Source: Streptomyces sp. NRRL F-4489 (GTDB lineage: Bacteria > Actinomycetota > Actinomycetes > Streptomycetales > Streptomycetaceae). Taken from it: 64,000 nt of DNA. The position numbers and the translations under genes were made by a program. Shown piece after piece: positions 8,004 to 21,391 of the stretch. The first letter of the stretch is position 1. Each line of letters starts with the position of its first letter. The notes beneath the pieces were generated by a model. It was given only the letters and a program-made list of their open reading frames with translations. It was not told the origin of the DNA and made no database searches. The stretch lies in contig NZ_LLZI01000221.1 of NCBI RefSeq assembly GCF_001509485.1, forward strand, positions 131,663-195,662, read 5' to 3'.

Positions 8004-10077
8004 AATACACCGGCAGCGCCACCAACGACGTGCCGTTGAGGACGAAGAGGCGGTTGGCGTCGGCCGCGAGGGTGCGGGAGGCGGCGGTGGTGAGGGCGTA
8101 GGTCTGCGGCCGGCCCTGGCCGGAGCGGGGCATACCGCTCACGCCGGTCTCCTCGCTCTCCACGATCCAGACACCGTGGCCCTGGACGGCCGGCGGCTGC
8201 CACGGCGGGACGACGCCGGCGATCATCACCGGGTCGGCGGCCTGGGAGCCGTCGGCGTGCAGCGACCGCAGGGCCGCGCAGTCCAGCGCGTACACCACCC
8301 CGTCGGCCACCGCGGGCGGGCCCCAGCCATCGGCGCCCCGCCGGGGCGGGCGCGTCGGGTCGAGGGACCAGAGCTGGTGCCCGTCGCCGATCCGTACCGC
8401 CGCGAGGGTGCGGCCGCCGAGGTAGACGGTGTCGCGGTCGATCGCGGGCCGCAGCGCCCCGTCCGCCTGGCCCGTGCGGACCCAGGCACGGGCACCGTCC
8501 TGGGCGCGGACCGCGGCCACATCGCCCTTCTCCGTGCACAGCACCAGGTGCCCACCGCCGAGCGCCGCGGCGGGGCGGCCGCCCGACAGCGCCAGCGGCG
8601 GCTGCCGGGTCCAGCGCACCTTCCCGTCCGTGCCGACGCAGCGCAGCTGCCCGTTGGAGGTCAGCAGGTAGACGGCGCCGGCGTCGGCGGCCAGCAGGGC
8701 GGCCGCCTGCGCGTCCACGGTCCAGCGGGGGGAGCCGGTGGCGGCCACCCACGTACGCAGCGTGCCGCGGGCGTCGGCGGTGGCCACCAGCCGGCCGCCG
8801 ATCGAGAGGTAGCCGGCGGACGCCTTGGCGCCGCTGACCCGCCACCGTTCCCGGCCGTCCGTGACCTCGCGGGCCGCGATACCGCCGCCGGCCGCCGCGA
8901 AGACCACCACATCGCGGACCGGCAGCGGCGCCGGCGACCCGGTGTCGGCCACGTCCTGGAGCGGGCCCCACAGCGGCGTCGGGGAGCCGTCGGCGGAGCC
9001 GAGCGGCGCGGCCCGCACCGCGGCCGCCGGCGGGATGTCGAAGGGGTCGGCCGGGGCGTCGCCGCGGGTGAGCCACCAGGCGGTGCCGCCGCCCGCGGCC
9101 AGCAGCACCCCGCCGCCGGCCGCCGCCAGCAGCCGCCGCCGGGTCACGCCGGTGGCACCGCCCGGCCCGCCCCCGGGGGAAGCCGTGACCGAACGGTCCG
9201 TCAGGCGCCGTGCCGCTGCCTCCCGTTGGCGGATCTCGTCCCCCAGCGGACCGGACTTCCACAGCCGCTCCGGCTGCCGGGGCGCCGCCGCGGCCTCGGC
9301 GACCTGACCGGGCAGCGGGCGGGCCGCCGGGTCCTTGGCGAAGCACGGCGTGACGAGGTACCGCAGGCCCTCGGGCACGCCCGCCAGATCCGGCTCGCCG
9401 TGCACGACCTCGTACAGGACGGCGGTGATCTCGGCACCCGTGTACGGGGGCCGGCCGGCCGCGGCGAAGGCCAGTACGGCGCCGAGCGAGAAGACGTCGG
9501 CGGCCGGGCCCACGCGCTGCCCCAGGACCTGTTCCGGCGCGCCGTAGCCGGGCGTGACCGGGATCTGCCCGGTGCGGGTCAGCGTCAGGCCGTGCTCGGG
9601 GCGGGCGATACCGAAGTCGATCAGGCGCGGCCCGCGCGAGGTGAGGACCACGTTGGGCGGCTTCACGTCCCGGTGGACCAGGCCGGTGGCGTGCACGTCC
9701 TGGAGCGTACGGGCCAGCGACCGCGCCAACTCCCGTACGGCCGCGTCCCCGAGCGGCCCGAAGCGCGCCACCGCCTCGTCCAGCGTCGGACCGGCGAGGA
9801 ACTCCGTGGCGATCCACGGCCGGCCGCCCTCCAGCTCGGCGGCCAGCACCCGGGCCACGCCGTCGCTGGTCACCGCCCGCGCGGTGCGCGCCTCCCGCAG
9901 GAAGCGGTCCGCCAGGTGCCCGTCGTGGGCGAGTTCCGGCAGCAGCACCTTCACCGCCGCGGGCTGACCGGCGGCGTCCGCGCCGAAGTACACCTTGCCC
10001 ATCCCGCCCTCACCGAGGACGCCGTGCAGGCGGTACGGGCCCAGGCGCAGCGGGTCTCCCTGGCCGAGGGGTTTCAC
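8002..10077 (-). CDS. membrane Ser/Thr protein kinase with C-terminal PQQ-repeat propeller
   Basis: The 691-residue protein carries a complete Hanks-type kinase domain (residues 14-270). This includes the GEGGMGKVY glycine loop, catalytic Lys43 (AAVKVL), HRDVKPPN (135-142) with Asp137, DFG (154-156) and APE. The HRDVKPPN loop has Pro where Ser is usual. A single transmembrane helix preceded by TRRRLL lies near residues 310-335. The remainder is an extracytoplasmic beta-propeller of PQQ/WD40-like blades (for example DGRERWRVSG, TGSPRWTVDA, DGKVRWTRQ). It is the last gene of a three-kinase operon, 51 bp after the second kinase. It probably senses an external signal through the propeller and phosphorylates cytoplasmic targets. 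Confidence 0.9.
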   Translation of the reverse strand: MKPLGQGDPLRLGPYRLHGVLGEGGMGKVYFGADAAGQPAAVKVLLPELAHDGHLADRFLREARTARAVTSDGVARVLAAELEGGRPWIATEFLAGPTLDEAVARFGPLGDAAVRELARSLARTLQDVHATGLVHRDVKPPNVVLTSRGPRLIDFGIARPEHGLTLTRTGQIPVTPGYGAPEQVLGQRVGPAADVFSLGAVLAFAAAGRPPYTGAEITAVLYEVVHGEPDLAGVPEGLRYLVTPCFAKDPAARPLPGQVAEAAAAPRQPERLWKSGPLGDEIRQREAAARRLTDRSVTASPGGGPGGATGVTRRRLLAAAGGGVLLAAGGGTAWWLTRGDAPADPFDIPPAAAVRAAPLGSADGSPTPLWGPLQDVADTGSPAPLPVRDVVVFAAAGGGIAAREVTDGRERWRVSGAKASAGYLSIGGRLVATADARGTLRTWVAATGSPRWTVDAQAAALLAADAGAVYLLTSNGQLRCVGTDGKVRWTRQPPLALSGGRPAAALGGGHLVLCTEKGDVAAVRAQDGARAWVRTGQADGALRPAIDRDTVYLGGRTLAAVRIGDGHQLWSLDPTRPPRRGADGWGPPAVADGVVYALDCAALRSLHADGSQAADPVMIAGVVPPWQPPAVQGHGVWIVESEETGVSGMPRSGQGRPQTYALTTAASRTLAADANRLFVLNGTSLVALPVY

Positions 10078-10128
10078 GGGCGGTCTCGTCTCCTGTCAGA
10101 GGAAAAAAGGGGTCGGTGGTGGCGGGCG

Positions 10129-12312
10129 TCAGGCGAGCGGGAGGGCGAGGGTGCGCTTCTCCTGGCGGACGTAGAGCCGGCCGCCCTTGGCGTCGGCGGT
10201 CAGCACGACCGGCTGGCTGTCGTACGTCCAGACGGCCTGGTGCGCCTGGAGATCGATGGCCCGCACGCCCTTGTCGTCGGCGCAGTAGGCGTACCGCTTG
10301 CCGATCGCCGGGGCCGCGTCCCGCTTGTTCCTGCGGCCCGACAACCCCTTCTCCTGCCAGTTCAGCGTGCCGGAGAGGGCATCGACGGCGACCAGGCCCC
10401 GGTCCGCCTCGACGCAGTAGACGACCCCGTCCTGGAGGGCCGGGGCGCCATAGCGCCGCTCGTCACCGCCGCTGCCGCCCGTGTCCCGCCCGTTGCCGAA
10501 GAGCCACTCCAGCCCGCCGTCGGAGAGCCGGCGCGCGGTGAGGTTCTCCGCGCCCAGGTAGAGGTTGTGGTCGTCGGCGACCAGACGGGTCGGCGGGGCG
10601 CCCGCGAACGTCTCCGACATCGTCCACAGCTGCTTGCCGTTGGTCTTGTCGTACGCCGAGAGGCCGATGAACTTCGAGCCCTCGGACGGGCCGGCGCACA
10701 CCACCACCCGCGAGCCCACCACACCGCCGAACAGGGCCGGCGGGAAGCCCTTGGTCCGCGGCTCGTCCACCGGACCGCGCCAGCGCTCCTTGCCCGTGCC
10801 CAGGTCGGCCGCGACCAGGAACCAGCGGCCCCCCGACGCGGCCCGCGCCACCAGGTACGCGACGCCGCCGGCCACGCACAGCAGCTGGTTGAACTGCTCC
10901 TTGCCGGTGAACGCGGCCAGCTCCGCCAGCGGCTTCCCCAACTGGCCGTCGGTCTGCGCGACCTCGCACACCGCCAGGGCCGCCGCGTCGTCCCGGTAGT
11001 CGCGCAGCGCGTACATCCGGGTGCCGTCGGTGGCCGAACGCCAGACATCGGCGATGTTCGCCTGCCAAGTGGACTGGCCCGACTCGGCGTTGATACCGCA
11101 GAGCACGATCCCCGCGCGCATGGCGAGGTTCCGGCCCACCGGCATCACCTCGCCGCCGGAGTCCGGGCACCACAGTCCGGCGCTCCACAGCGCGGCCGGC
11201 GGCTTCGGGCGGTCGACGGCGTCCTTCTTCTTGCCGCCGCCCCCGTTGTCGTCCGGGCCCGAGAACAGGGCCCAGCCCGCGCCACCGAGCAGGCCGCCGC
11301 CCAGCAGCGCGCCGCCGGCCACGGCCAGCAGCCGCCGCCGCGACACCCCCGCCGCCGGGGCGGCCCCGGCCCGCGGCGCCTCGGCGGGCACCGGCGGCGG
11401 CAGCCGGTGCGGCGGCTCCCGCCACACCTCGTCGCTGCGCCGGGCGATCTCCCGCAGTACGGCATCGGGCAGCAGGACCGCGAACGCGCCGCGGTCACCC
11501 GGGACGCCCGCGGCACCGCCCAGCGCGGACCCCAGTTCGGCGGTGGACGGGCGGTGCGCGGGATCCTTCGCCAGGCAGCGGGCCAGCAGCGGACGCAGCG
11601 CCTCGGGGACGCCGCCCAGTTCCGGCTCGCCGAACCGGACGCGGTACAGCAGATCGGTGGGCGCCCCGCCGCCGAACGGGCCGGTGCCGGTGGCGGCGAA
11701 GACCAGCACCCCGGCCAGCGCGAACACATCGCCCGCCGCCGCGTGTTCCAGACCCGCCGCCTGCTCCGGCGACATGAACGCCGGTGTGCCCACCGCGCTC
11801 CCGACGTTCGTCAGATGCTCGTCGCCGAACGCCCGGGCGATCCCGAAGTCGATGATCCGCGGGCCCTGCGCGGTCACCAGGATGTTGGACGGCTTCAGAT
11901 CGCGGTGCACCACCTCCGAGCGGTGCAGCTGCTCCAGCCCCGCGGCGAGCGCCGCGCCCAGCGCCCGCACGGCCGGCTCCGGCAGCGGCCCGCCCGCCTC
12001 GACGGCGGTGTCCAGCGGCGGCCCGAGGACGTACTCCGTCGCCAGCCACGGCGTCGGCGCCTGCGGATCGGCATCGACAACGGCCGCCCCGTGGACGGCG
12101 CCGATCACCCGCGCCGCGTCCGCCTCCAGCCGGAAACGGGTCCGCAGCGTGGTGTCCCCGGCGAGCCGGGTGTGCAGCGTCTTGACCGCGACGGTCCCCC
12201 CGGCCGCCGAACGGCCCAGGTACACGGTGCCCATCCCGCCGCCGCCGAGGCGCGCGAGGATCCGGAACGGCCCGACGGTGTGCGGATCGTCGTGCAGAAG
12301 GGGAGAGATCAT
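10129..12312 (-). CDS. membrane Ser/Thr protein kinase with C-terminal PQQ-repeat propeller (paralogue)
   Basis: The 727-residue paralogue of the downstream kinase keeps all catalytic elements: GGGGMGTVY loop, Lys44, HRDLKPSN (136-143), DFG (155-157) and SPEQ. A membrane anchor (SRRRLLAVAGGALLGGGLLGG) lies near residues 320-345. A propeller-like extracytoplasmic region follows with PQQ-type blades such as TGKERWRGPVDE, NGKQLWTMSET and SGTLNWQEKG. It starts 5 bp after the stop of the upstream pseudokinase, so translation is tightly coupled. The two kinases differ mainly in their propellers, which suggests distinct ligands. Confidence 0.9.
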   Translation of the reverse strand: MISPLLHDDPHTVGPFRILARLGGGGMGTVYLGRSAAGGTVAVKTLHTRLAGDTTLRTRFRLEADAARVIGAVHGAAVVDADPQAPTPWLATEYVLGPPLDTAVEAGGPLPEPAVRALGAALAAGLEQLHRSEVVHRDLKPSNILVTAQGPRIIDFGIARAFGDEHLTNVGSAVGTPAFMSPEQAAGLEHAAAGDVFALAGVLVFAATGTGPFGGGAPTDLLYRVRFGEPELGGVPEALRPLLARCLAKDPAHRPSTAELGSALGGAAGVPGDRGAFAVLLPDAVLREIARRSDEVWREPPHRLPPPVPAEAPRAGAAPAAGVSRRRLLAVAGGALLGGGLLGGAGWALFSGPDDNGGGGKKKDAVDRPKPPAALWSAGLWCPDSGGEVMPVGRNLAMRAGIVLCGINAESGQSTWQANIADVWRSATDGTRMYALRDYRDDAAALAVCEVAQTDGQLGKPLAELAAFTGKEQFNQLLCVAGGVAYLVARAASGGRWFLVAADLGTGKERWRGPVDEPRTKGFPPALFGGVVGSRVVVCAGPSEGSKFIGLSAYDKTNGKQLWTMSETFAGAPPTRLVADDHNLYLGAENLTARRLSDGGLEWLFGNGRDTGGSGGDERRYGAPALQDGVVYCVEADRGLVAVDALSGTLNWQEKGLSGRRNKRDAAPAIGKRYAYCADDKGVRAIDLQAHQAVWTYDSQPVVLTADAKGGRLYVRQEKRTLALPLA

Positions 12313-12317
12313 GGCCT

Positions 12318-13190
12318 TCAGCTCCCTTGCGTGGGGAGTGCGGCGGCGAGGACCTCCGCCGACTGACGGGACAGCGCCTCGACCACCCGGCCGGGCAGCG
12401 GCACCGGCTCGGTCGCGCCGGTCAGCGCGCCGTACGCCGCGCCCGGCACCAACTCGGCCAGCACCCTTGCCGGTTCGGGCCGCCCCTGCGGATCACGCGA
12501 GCGGCACGCGGTGACGATATCGCGCAGACCGGCCGGGATCTCCTCCCGCTCGGGCACGGTGTGCCCGGTCGCCGCGTACGCCAGCACCGCGCCCAGCGCG
12601 TAGACGTCCGCGGCCCGGTCCACCGGCCCGCCGGCCGCCAGTTCGGGAGCCAGGCACCCGGTCTCCAACACGCTCCGCCCCATGGGGACGTCCCCGGCCA
12701 CCGGGTTCGCGCGGGTCGCGCCGAAGCAGCTCAGCAGCGGCCCGCAGACGGTCAGCAGCACACCCGCCGGGCACACCCCGCCGTGCACGACGCCCAGCAC
12801 ATGCGCCGAGGCCAGCGCTTCGGCCAGGGTGCCGCCGAGCGTCCGGACCACCGGCTCCGGCAACGGCCCGCCGTGCGCGGCCAGCACCGCCGGCAGCGGC
12901 AGAACGGGCCGGTACGGGGACGCCCACCACGGGAACGCCGGCGTCCCGCCGAGCCCGCCGACCGGCCAGAAGCCGGGCTGGGCCAGCCGCGCCGCCTGCT
13001 GCGCCTCGGCCGCCCACCGCGCCGGGTCACCGCCGGGCGGCGGCAGGCAGGCCAGTACGGTGTGCCCGCCGTCCGCACTGCGGGCCAGATAGCGGCGTTC
13101 CGGAACGCCCCGGCTGCCGTCGGCGTCCAGCCGCGCCAGCGTCACGAAGTCCCCGATCCGCGCAGGATCGTCCTGCCGCAGCCTCTCCAC
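12318..13190 (-). CDS. pseudokinase of the Ser/Thr kinase fold, first gene of the kinase operon
   Basis: The 290-residue product aligns with the kinase domains of the next two genes but has lost the catalytic residues. The Lys strand reads TVLACL. HRDxKxxN is replaced by HGGVCPAG (136-143). DFG is replaced by CFG (155-157). Structural elements remain: APE near 181, DRAADVYALGAVLAYAATG, and CRSRDPQGRPEPARVLAEL. There is no transmembrane helix or propeller, so it is cytoplasmic. The GTG start has ggagagg directly after it and weak upstream signal. It is inferred to be an allosteric or scaffold partner of the two active kinases; an inactive relic is the alternative. Confidence 0.8.
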   Translation of the reverse strand: MERLRQDDPARIGDFVTLARLDADGSRGVPERRYLARSADGGHTVLACLPPPGGDPARWAAEAQQAARLAQPGFWPVGGLGGTPAFPWWASPYRPVLPLPAVLAAHGGPLPEPVVRTLGGTLAEALASAHVLGVVHGGVCPAGVLLTVCGPLLSCFGATRANPVAGDVPMGRSVLETGCLAPELAAGGPVDRAADVYALGAVLAYAATGHTVPEREEIPAGLRDIVTACRSRDPQGRPEPARVLAELVPGAAYGALTGATEPVPLPGRVVEALSRQSAEVLAAALPTQGS

Positions 13191-13312
13191 TCGGTGCTCT
13201 CTCCCCCGTCAGGCTCGTTACGGGCGAGAGCCTATATTCGGCCACCGCGTGACCCGGAGGCGGGGCCTCCTCCTGCCCACGCGGCGCCGCCCGCCCGCTA
13301 CCGCCCGCTCGG
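13191..13312. promoter_or_regulatory. promoter region of the kinase operon
   Basis: Between the rox stop and the pseudokinase start lies an AT-rich motif, GAATATAGGCT on the minus strand (near 13230-13240), which could be a -10 element for leftward transcription of the three kinase genes. No -35 match is clear. Confidence 0.3.
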
Positions 13313-17045
<3,733 letters not shown>

Positions 17046-17206
17046 CAGCTCCGGTGGGAGGCCGCTTGCGGCCCATCGCGTCGCGGCAAGGCGTCCGGGG
17101 ATCGGGAGGGGAGAAGGCCAGGGGAGGGGACGGCGAGGTGCGGATCGGTAGGGAGGAAGACGCGCCAGGCGTTTCTGGCTACGGTCGGTGATTCTGCGGC
17201 ACCACC

Positions 17207-17226
17207 GGGGCCTTGCCGCAAGCCCC
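17207..17226 (-). promoter_or_regulatory. rifamycin-associated element (RAE)
   Basis: Read on the minus strand this is GGGGCTTGCGGCAAGGCCCC. The inverted repeat CTTGC-GGCAAG is flanked by G/C runs, matching the rifamycin-associated element reported upstream of rifamycin-inactivating genes of actinomycetes. It lies 162 bp before the helR start and should confer rifamycin induction on helR-rox. Upstream of it on that strand is a TATAGC hexamer. Confidence 0.85.
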
Positions 17227-17306
17227 CCAGTGCGCTATATCTTGAACATGGCAAGGAGAGGATGACTCCCTTGCCTTTTTGTTGCCCGCGGCCGGTGGGG
17301 TTCCGT

Positions 17307-17885
17307 CTACCCTCGCGGGGCCGTCCCGGCGGCGCTTTCGTAGGCCCGGGTGAGTTCGGCGAGCACGCCGTCGGGGCGTTGCGGGCGGCCTTCGAGGTGC
17401 ATGGCGCGCAGCTCGTCCATGAACCGTTCCGCCATCGCCGGACCGCCTTGGGCGAGGAGTTCGGCGCGGATCGACAGCTCGGGTGAGGTCGGCAGCCAAC
17501 GGGCTCCCCAGGCGCCCAAATCCACGATCAGCGGGACGAGTTGGATCGCCGCTTCGGTGAGCCGGTACTCGATCTTCTGCCGGTGGCTCGGATCGTCGTG
17601 CCGGGTGAGCAGGCCCGCGTCCACGAGCTTCGCCAGGCGCGCGGCGAGGATGTTCGACGCGATGCCTTCCATCGAGTGGCCGAGCAGCTCGCGGTAGTGC
17701 CGGTAGCCGCCGAACATCACGTCCCGCAGGACGACCAGGCTCCACCGGTCGCCCAGCAGCTCCATGGTCAGGTTGATCGGGCAGCCCGACTTCCCGGCGG
17801 GCACCGGCAGGCGGCCGGCCGGCCGGGACAGGCGGTCGGCCGACCCAGGCAAGCCATCGGCCGGAACTGCTTGCGGAGCGTCCAT
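17307..17885 (-). CDS. HxlR-family transcriptional regulator
   Basis: The 192-residue product has the HxlR winged helix: GCPINLTMELLGDRWSLVVLRDVMFGGYRHYRELLG, with the conserved Cys and the LLGDRW segment, then IASNILAARLAKLVDAGLLTR and YRLTEAAIQLVPLIVDLGAW. HxlR proteins sense redox signals or electrophiles, often through that Cys. The ATG at 17885 is chosen because it stands just beyond the operator-like palindrome. It is divergent from the RibD-like reductase at 17953, its probable target. Confidence 0.9.
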   Translation of the reverse strand: MDAPQAVPADGLPGSADRLSRPAGRLPVPAGKSGCPINLTMELLGDRWSLVVLRDVMFGGYRHYRELLGHSMEGIASNILAARLAKLVDAGLLTRHDDPSHRQKIEYRLTEAAIQLVPLIVDLGAWGARWLPTSPELSIRAELLAQGGPAMAERFMDELRAMHLEGRPQRPDGVLAELTRAYESAAGTAPRG

Positions 17886-17904
17886 GGGGCGGTAGAGTAC
17901 TACC

Positions 17905-17921
17905 GGTTGCGAATTGCAATC
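17905..17921. promoter_or_regulatory. operator-like palindrome between hxlR and reductase genes
   Basis: GGTTGCGAATTGCAATC is an imperfect palindrome with core TTGC-GAATT-GCAA. It lies centrally in the 67-bp divergent spacer, so a dimeric HxlR protein could control both genes from it. The assignment rests on position and symmetry. Confidence 0.5.
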
Positions 17922-17952
17922 AGAAGCGGCGGTCGGCCCCCAAGGAGGGTGC

Positions 17953-18597
17953 ATGTCACAGCTGTTGAGAGTGCAGTGCTTCAATGTGTCGCGGGACGGG
18001 TTCGGGTCCGGTGAGGGGCAGAGCCTGGAACGGCCCTTCGGCCACGCGGACCCCGCCGCCCTGTTCTCCTGGGCGGGCGCCACCGCGAGCTGGGTGAACC
18101 GCACCGACCCGGGCGGCACGCGCGGCCTGGACGACTACCTGACCCGCGACCACGCCCGCGGCATGGGCGCCGAGATCATGGGCCGCAACAAGTTCGGCCC
18201 CCAGCGCGGCCCTTGGGAGAACCACGACTGGAAGGGGTGGTGGGGCGACAACCCGCCGTTCCACGCGCCGGTCTTCGTCCTCACCCACCACGAGCGCCCC
18301 TCCTTCACCCTGGGGGACACCACCTTCCACTTCCTCGACGCGACCCCGGCCGAGGCGCTGGCCCGCGCCAAGGAGGCCGCCGGCGGCCGGGATGTGCGGC
18401 TCGGCGGCGGCGTCGCCACGGTCCGCGAATTCCTCGAAGCGGATCTGGTCGACACCCTGCACATCGCGGTCGCGCCGGTCGACCTCGGCCGGGGCGAACG
18501 GCTGTGGGAAAGCCCCGACGAACTCCTCGACCGCTTCCATCTGGAGAAGGTGCCGAGCGCCAGCGGGGTCACCCACCTCCTGTTCTGGAGGCGGTGA
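17953..18597 (+). CDS. dihydrofolate reductase/RibD C-terminal family reductase
   Basis: This 214-residue protein belongs to the RibD_C/DHFR-like fold: RVQCFNVSRDGFGSG at the N-terminus, AEIMGRNKFGPQRGPW, FVLTHHERPSF, GGRDVRLGGGVATVREFLEADLVDTLHIAVAPVDLGRGERLW. In this family GGG...FL binds NADPH. Start ATG follows a perfect aaggagg. Its divergent HxlR regulator suggests induction by an electrophile or redox stress. It is convergent with the monooxygenase gene at 18617. The substrate is unknown and it is not a housekeeping folate reductase. Confidence 0.85.
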   Translation: MSQLLRVQCFNVSRDGFGSGEGQSLERPFGHADPAALFSWAGATASWVNRTDPGGTRGLDDYLTRDHARGMGAEIMGRNKFGPQRGPWENHDWKGWWGDNPPFHAPVFVLTHHERPSFTLGDTTFHFLDATPAEALARAKEAAGGRDVRLGGGVATVREFLEADLVDTLHIAVAPVDLGRGERLWESPDELLDRFHLEKVPSASGVTHLLFWRR

Positions 18598-18616
18598 CCA
18601 CCGCCGGCGCGCCGCC

Positions 18617-18940
18617 TCACGCGCGGCCGGCCCGCTCCTCGTACGGACTGTGCATGGTGAGGTACCGGATCTCCAGGTCGCGCTCCAGGTAGTCCATGCG
18701 CCGCTCCCAGAAATCCCGCAGGTGGGGCAGGGCGAGATGGGCGTTGAGGTCCTCCTCGCTCCGCCACGCCTCGTAGAAGACGAAGACGCCGGGGGCGTCC
18801 CGGTCCTCGTGGAAGTGGTACTCCAGGCAGCCGGGCTCCTGGCGCGTCGGTTCGACGAACGAGAGGAGGAGCTGCCGCAGCTCCTCCGCCCGCTCGGGCT
18901 TGGGACGGGCGGTGCCGACGAGGGTGAAGGGCTGGTCCAT
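18617..18940 (-). CDS. putative quinol monooxygenase (ABM domain, YgiN-like)
   Basis: The 107-residue product has the antibiotic-biosynthesis-monooxygenase fold: FTLVGTARPKPERAEELRQLLLSF, PGCLEYHFHEDRD, FVFYEAWRSEEDLNAHLALPHLRDF. Such small dimers oxidise quinols or related aromatics without a cofactor. It is divergent from an ArsR regulator, with two matching operators in the spacer, so the pair is probably an inducible unit. Confidence 0.88.
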   Translation of the reverse strand: MDQPFTLVGTARPKPERAEELRQLLLSFVEPTRQEPGCLEYHFHEDRDAPGVFVFYEAWRSEEDLNAHLALPHLRDFWERRMDYLERDLEIRYLTMHSPYEERAGRA

Positions 18941-19022
18941 GGGGCCTCCGATGGGTGTCGTTCGATGGGCGTCGTCGAGCGCGCACAGGCACGCCGGTCG
19001 GCGCGCCTCGGCGTACGTGCCT

Positions 19023-19044
19023 AGGTACGGTGATCTTCGTACCT
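19023..19044. promoter_or_regulatory. ArsR-type operator, copy 1
   Basis: AGGTACG-N8-CGTACCT is a perfect 7-bp inverted repeat with an 8-bp spacer, 83 bp before the monooxygenase start. It has the same architecture as copy 2. Confidence 0.7.
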
Positions 19045-19065
19045 GGCGGACGCTAGCGCCCCGCA

Positions 19066-19087
19066 AGGTACGATGCAAGCCGTACCT
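19066..19087. promoter_or_regulatory. ArsR-type operator, copy 2
   Basis: The same AGGTACG-N8-CGTACCT arrangement occurs 43 bp (about four helical turns) from copy 1 and 38 bp before the ArsR start. Identical arms with unrelated spacers point to one recognition sequence. Confidence 0.7.
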
Positions 19088-19124
19088 AATGGTGAGACGC
19101 CTTGATGCCTGGGAGGTGAGGGTG

Positions 19125-19448
19125 ATGCCCGACGACGAGGGGCACCCCGAGGTCGCGGAGATGGAACTGGGCAAGGTGCTCGCCGCGCTGGCCGACCCGC
19201 TGCGGCGGCGCGTCGTACGGGAGCTGGCGGCCGGACCGCACGGCGAGGCGCGTACCTGCAGTTCCTTCGCCCTGCCGGTGAGCAAGGCGACCGTCACCCA
19301 TCACTTCCGCACGCTGCGCGAGGCCGGACTGGTCCGCCAGGTCGACCGGGGGAACAGCCGCATGGCCACCCTCCGCCGCGACGACATCGAGCAGCGCTTC
19401 CCGGGCCTGCTGGCCCTCCTCACGGCCGAGGAGGCCCGGGACGCCTGA
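19125..19448 (+). CDS. ArsR-family helix-turn-helix regulator
   Basis: The 107-residue product shows the ArsR fold: MELGKVLAALADPLRRRVVRELA, recognition helix FALPVSKATVTHHFRTLREAGLVRQVDRGNSRMATLRRDDIEQRFPGL. No metal-binding CxC motif is seen; one Cys stands in ARTCSSF before the HTH, so the inducer is probably not arsenite. The ATG at 19125 has a gggaggtgagg ribosome-binding site. It probably represses itself and the divergent quinol monooxygenase through the twin operators. Confidence 0.88.
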   Translation: MPDDEGHPEVAEMELGKVLAALADPLRRRVVRELAAGPHGEARTCSSFALPVSKATVTHHFRTLREAGLVRQVDRGNSRMATLRRDDIEQRFPGLLALLTAEEARDA

Positions 19449-19460
19449 GCGGGCCGCGGC

Positions 19461-21101
<1,641 letters not shown>

Positions 21102-21215
21102 GGAGGCGACCTCGCGGGGGAGGGGGCAGGGAAGAGACACCTCTGCCCCGGCAACAGACATGGGGAAAAGTGACGGCGGCAACGACAGTGAGACCACAGC
21201 GGCGGCGCTCCTGGG

Positions 21216-21254
21216 CACCGGCCGGTGGCCTGTCGGGTCCGGGTCTCACCCGGA
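21216..21254 (-). promoter_or_regulatory. attenuator hairpins in the ABC-F leader
   Basis: On the minus strand TCCGGGT-GAG-ACCCGGA (21254-21238) is a perfect 7-bp stem whose loop holds the stop codon of the leader ORF. It is followed by a 12-bp palindrome CACCGGCCGGTG (21227-21216). A ribosome stalled on the leader would prevent the first stem from forming. The regulatory mechanism is inferred. Confidence 0.5.
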
Positions 21255-21275
21255 GATGTCGTCGTCCACCACCAT
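21246..21275 (-). CDS. leader peptide MVVDDDISG of the ABC-F gene
   Basis: A 9-codon reading frame (Met-Val-Val-Asp-Asp-Asp-Ile-Ser-Gly, stop TGA) starts 145 nt before the ABC-F ATG. It has its own ribosome-binding site, GAGGAG, with 7-nt spacing. Its last codons form one arm of a perfect hairpin. Short translated leaders of this kind control antibiotic-inducible ABC-F and methyltransferase genes by ribosome stalling. Translation is not proven. Confidence 0.55.
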   Translation of the reverse strand: MVVDDDISG

Positions 21276-21391
21276 GTCTGGGCTCCTCAGCGAACGGGTA
21301 ACGTCCGCTCCAGCTTAACAGCCGCCGGTGGGCCGGTGTGCCGATGAGTGGGTGTGCCTGGCGGCGCGGGGCCGGCTCCCGGCCGGGCCGG

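Noticed and set aside
8176..12366. A 1396-codon plus-strand reading frame across the kinase genes
   Set aside because: It is the antisense shadow of two well-supported kinase genes; its composition (Arg/Ala/Gly/Pro) has no domain structure.
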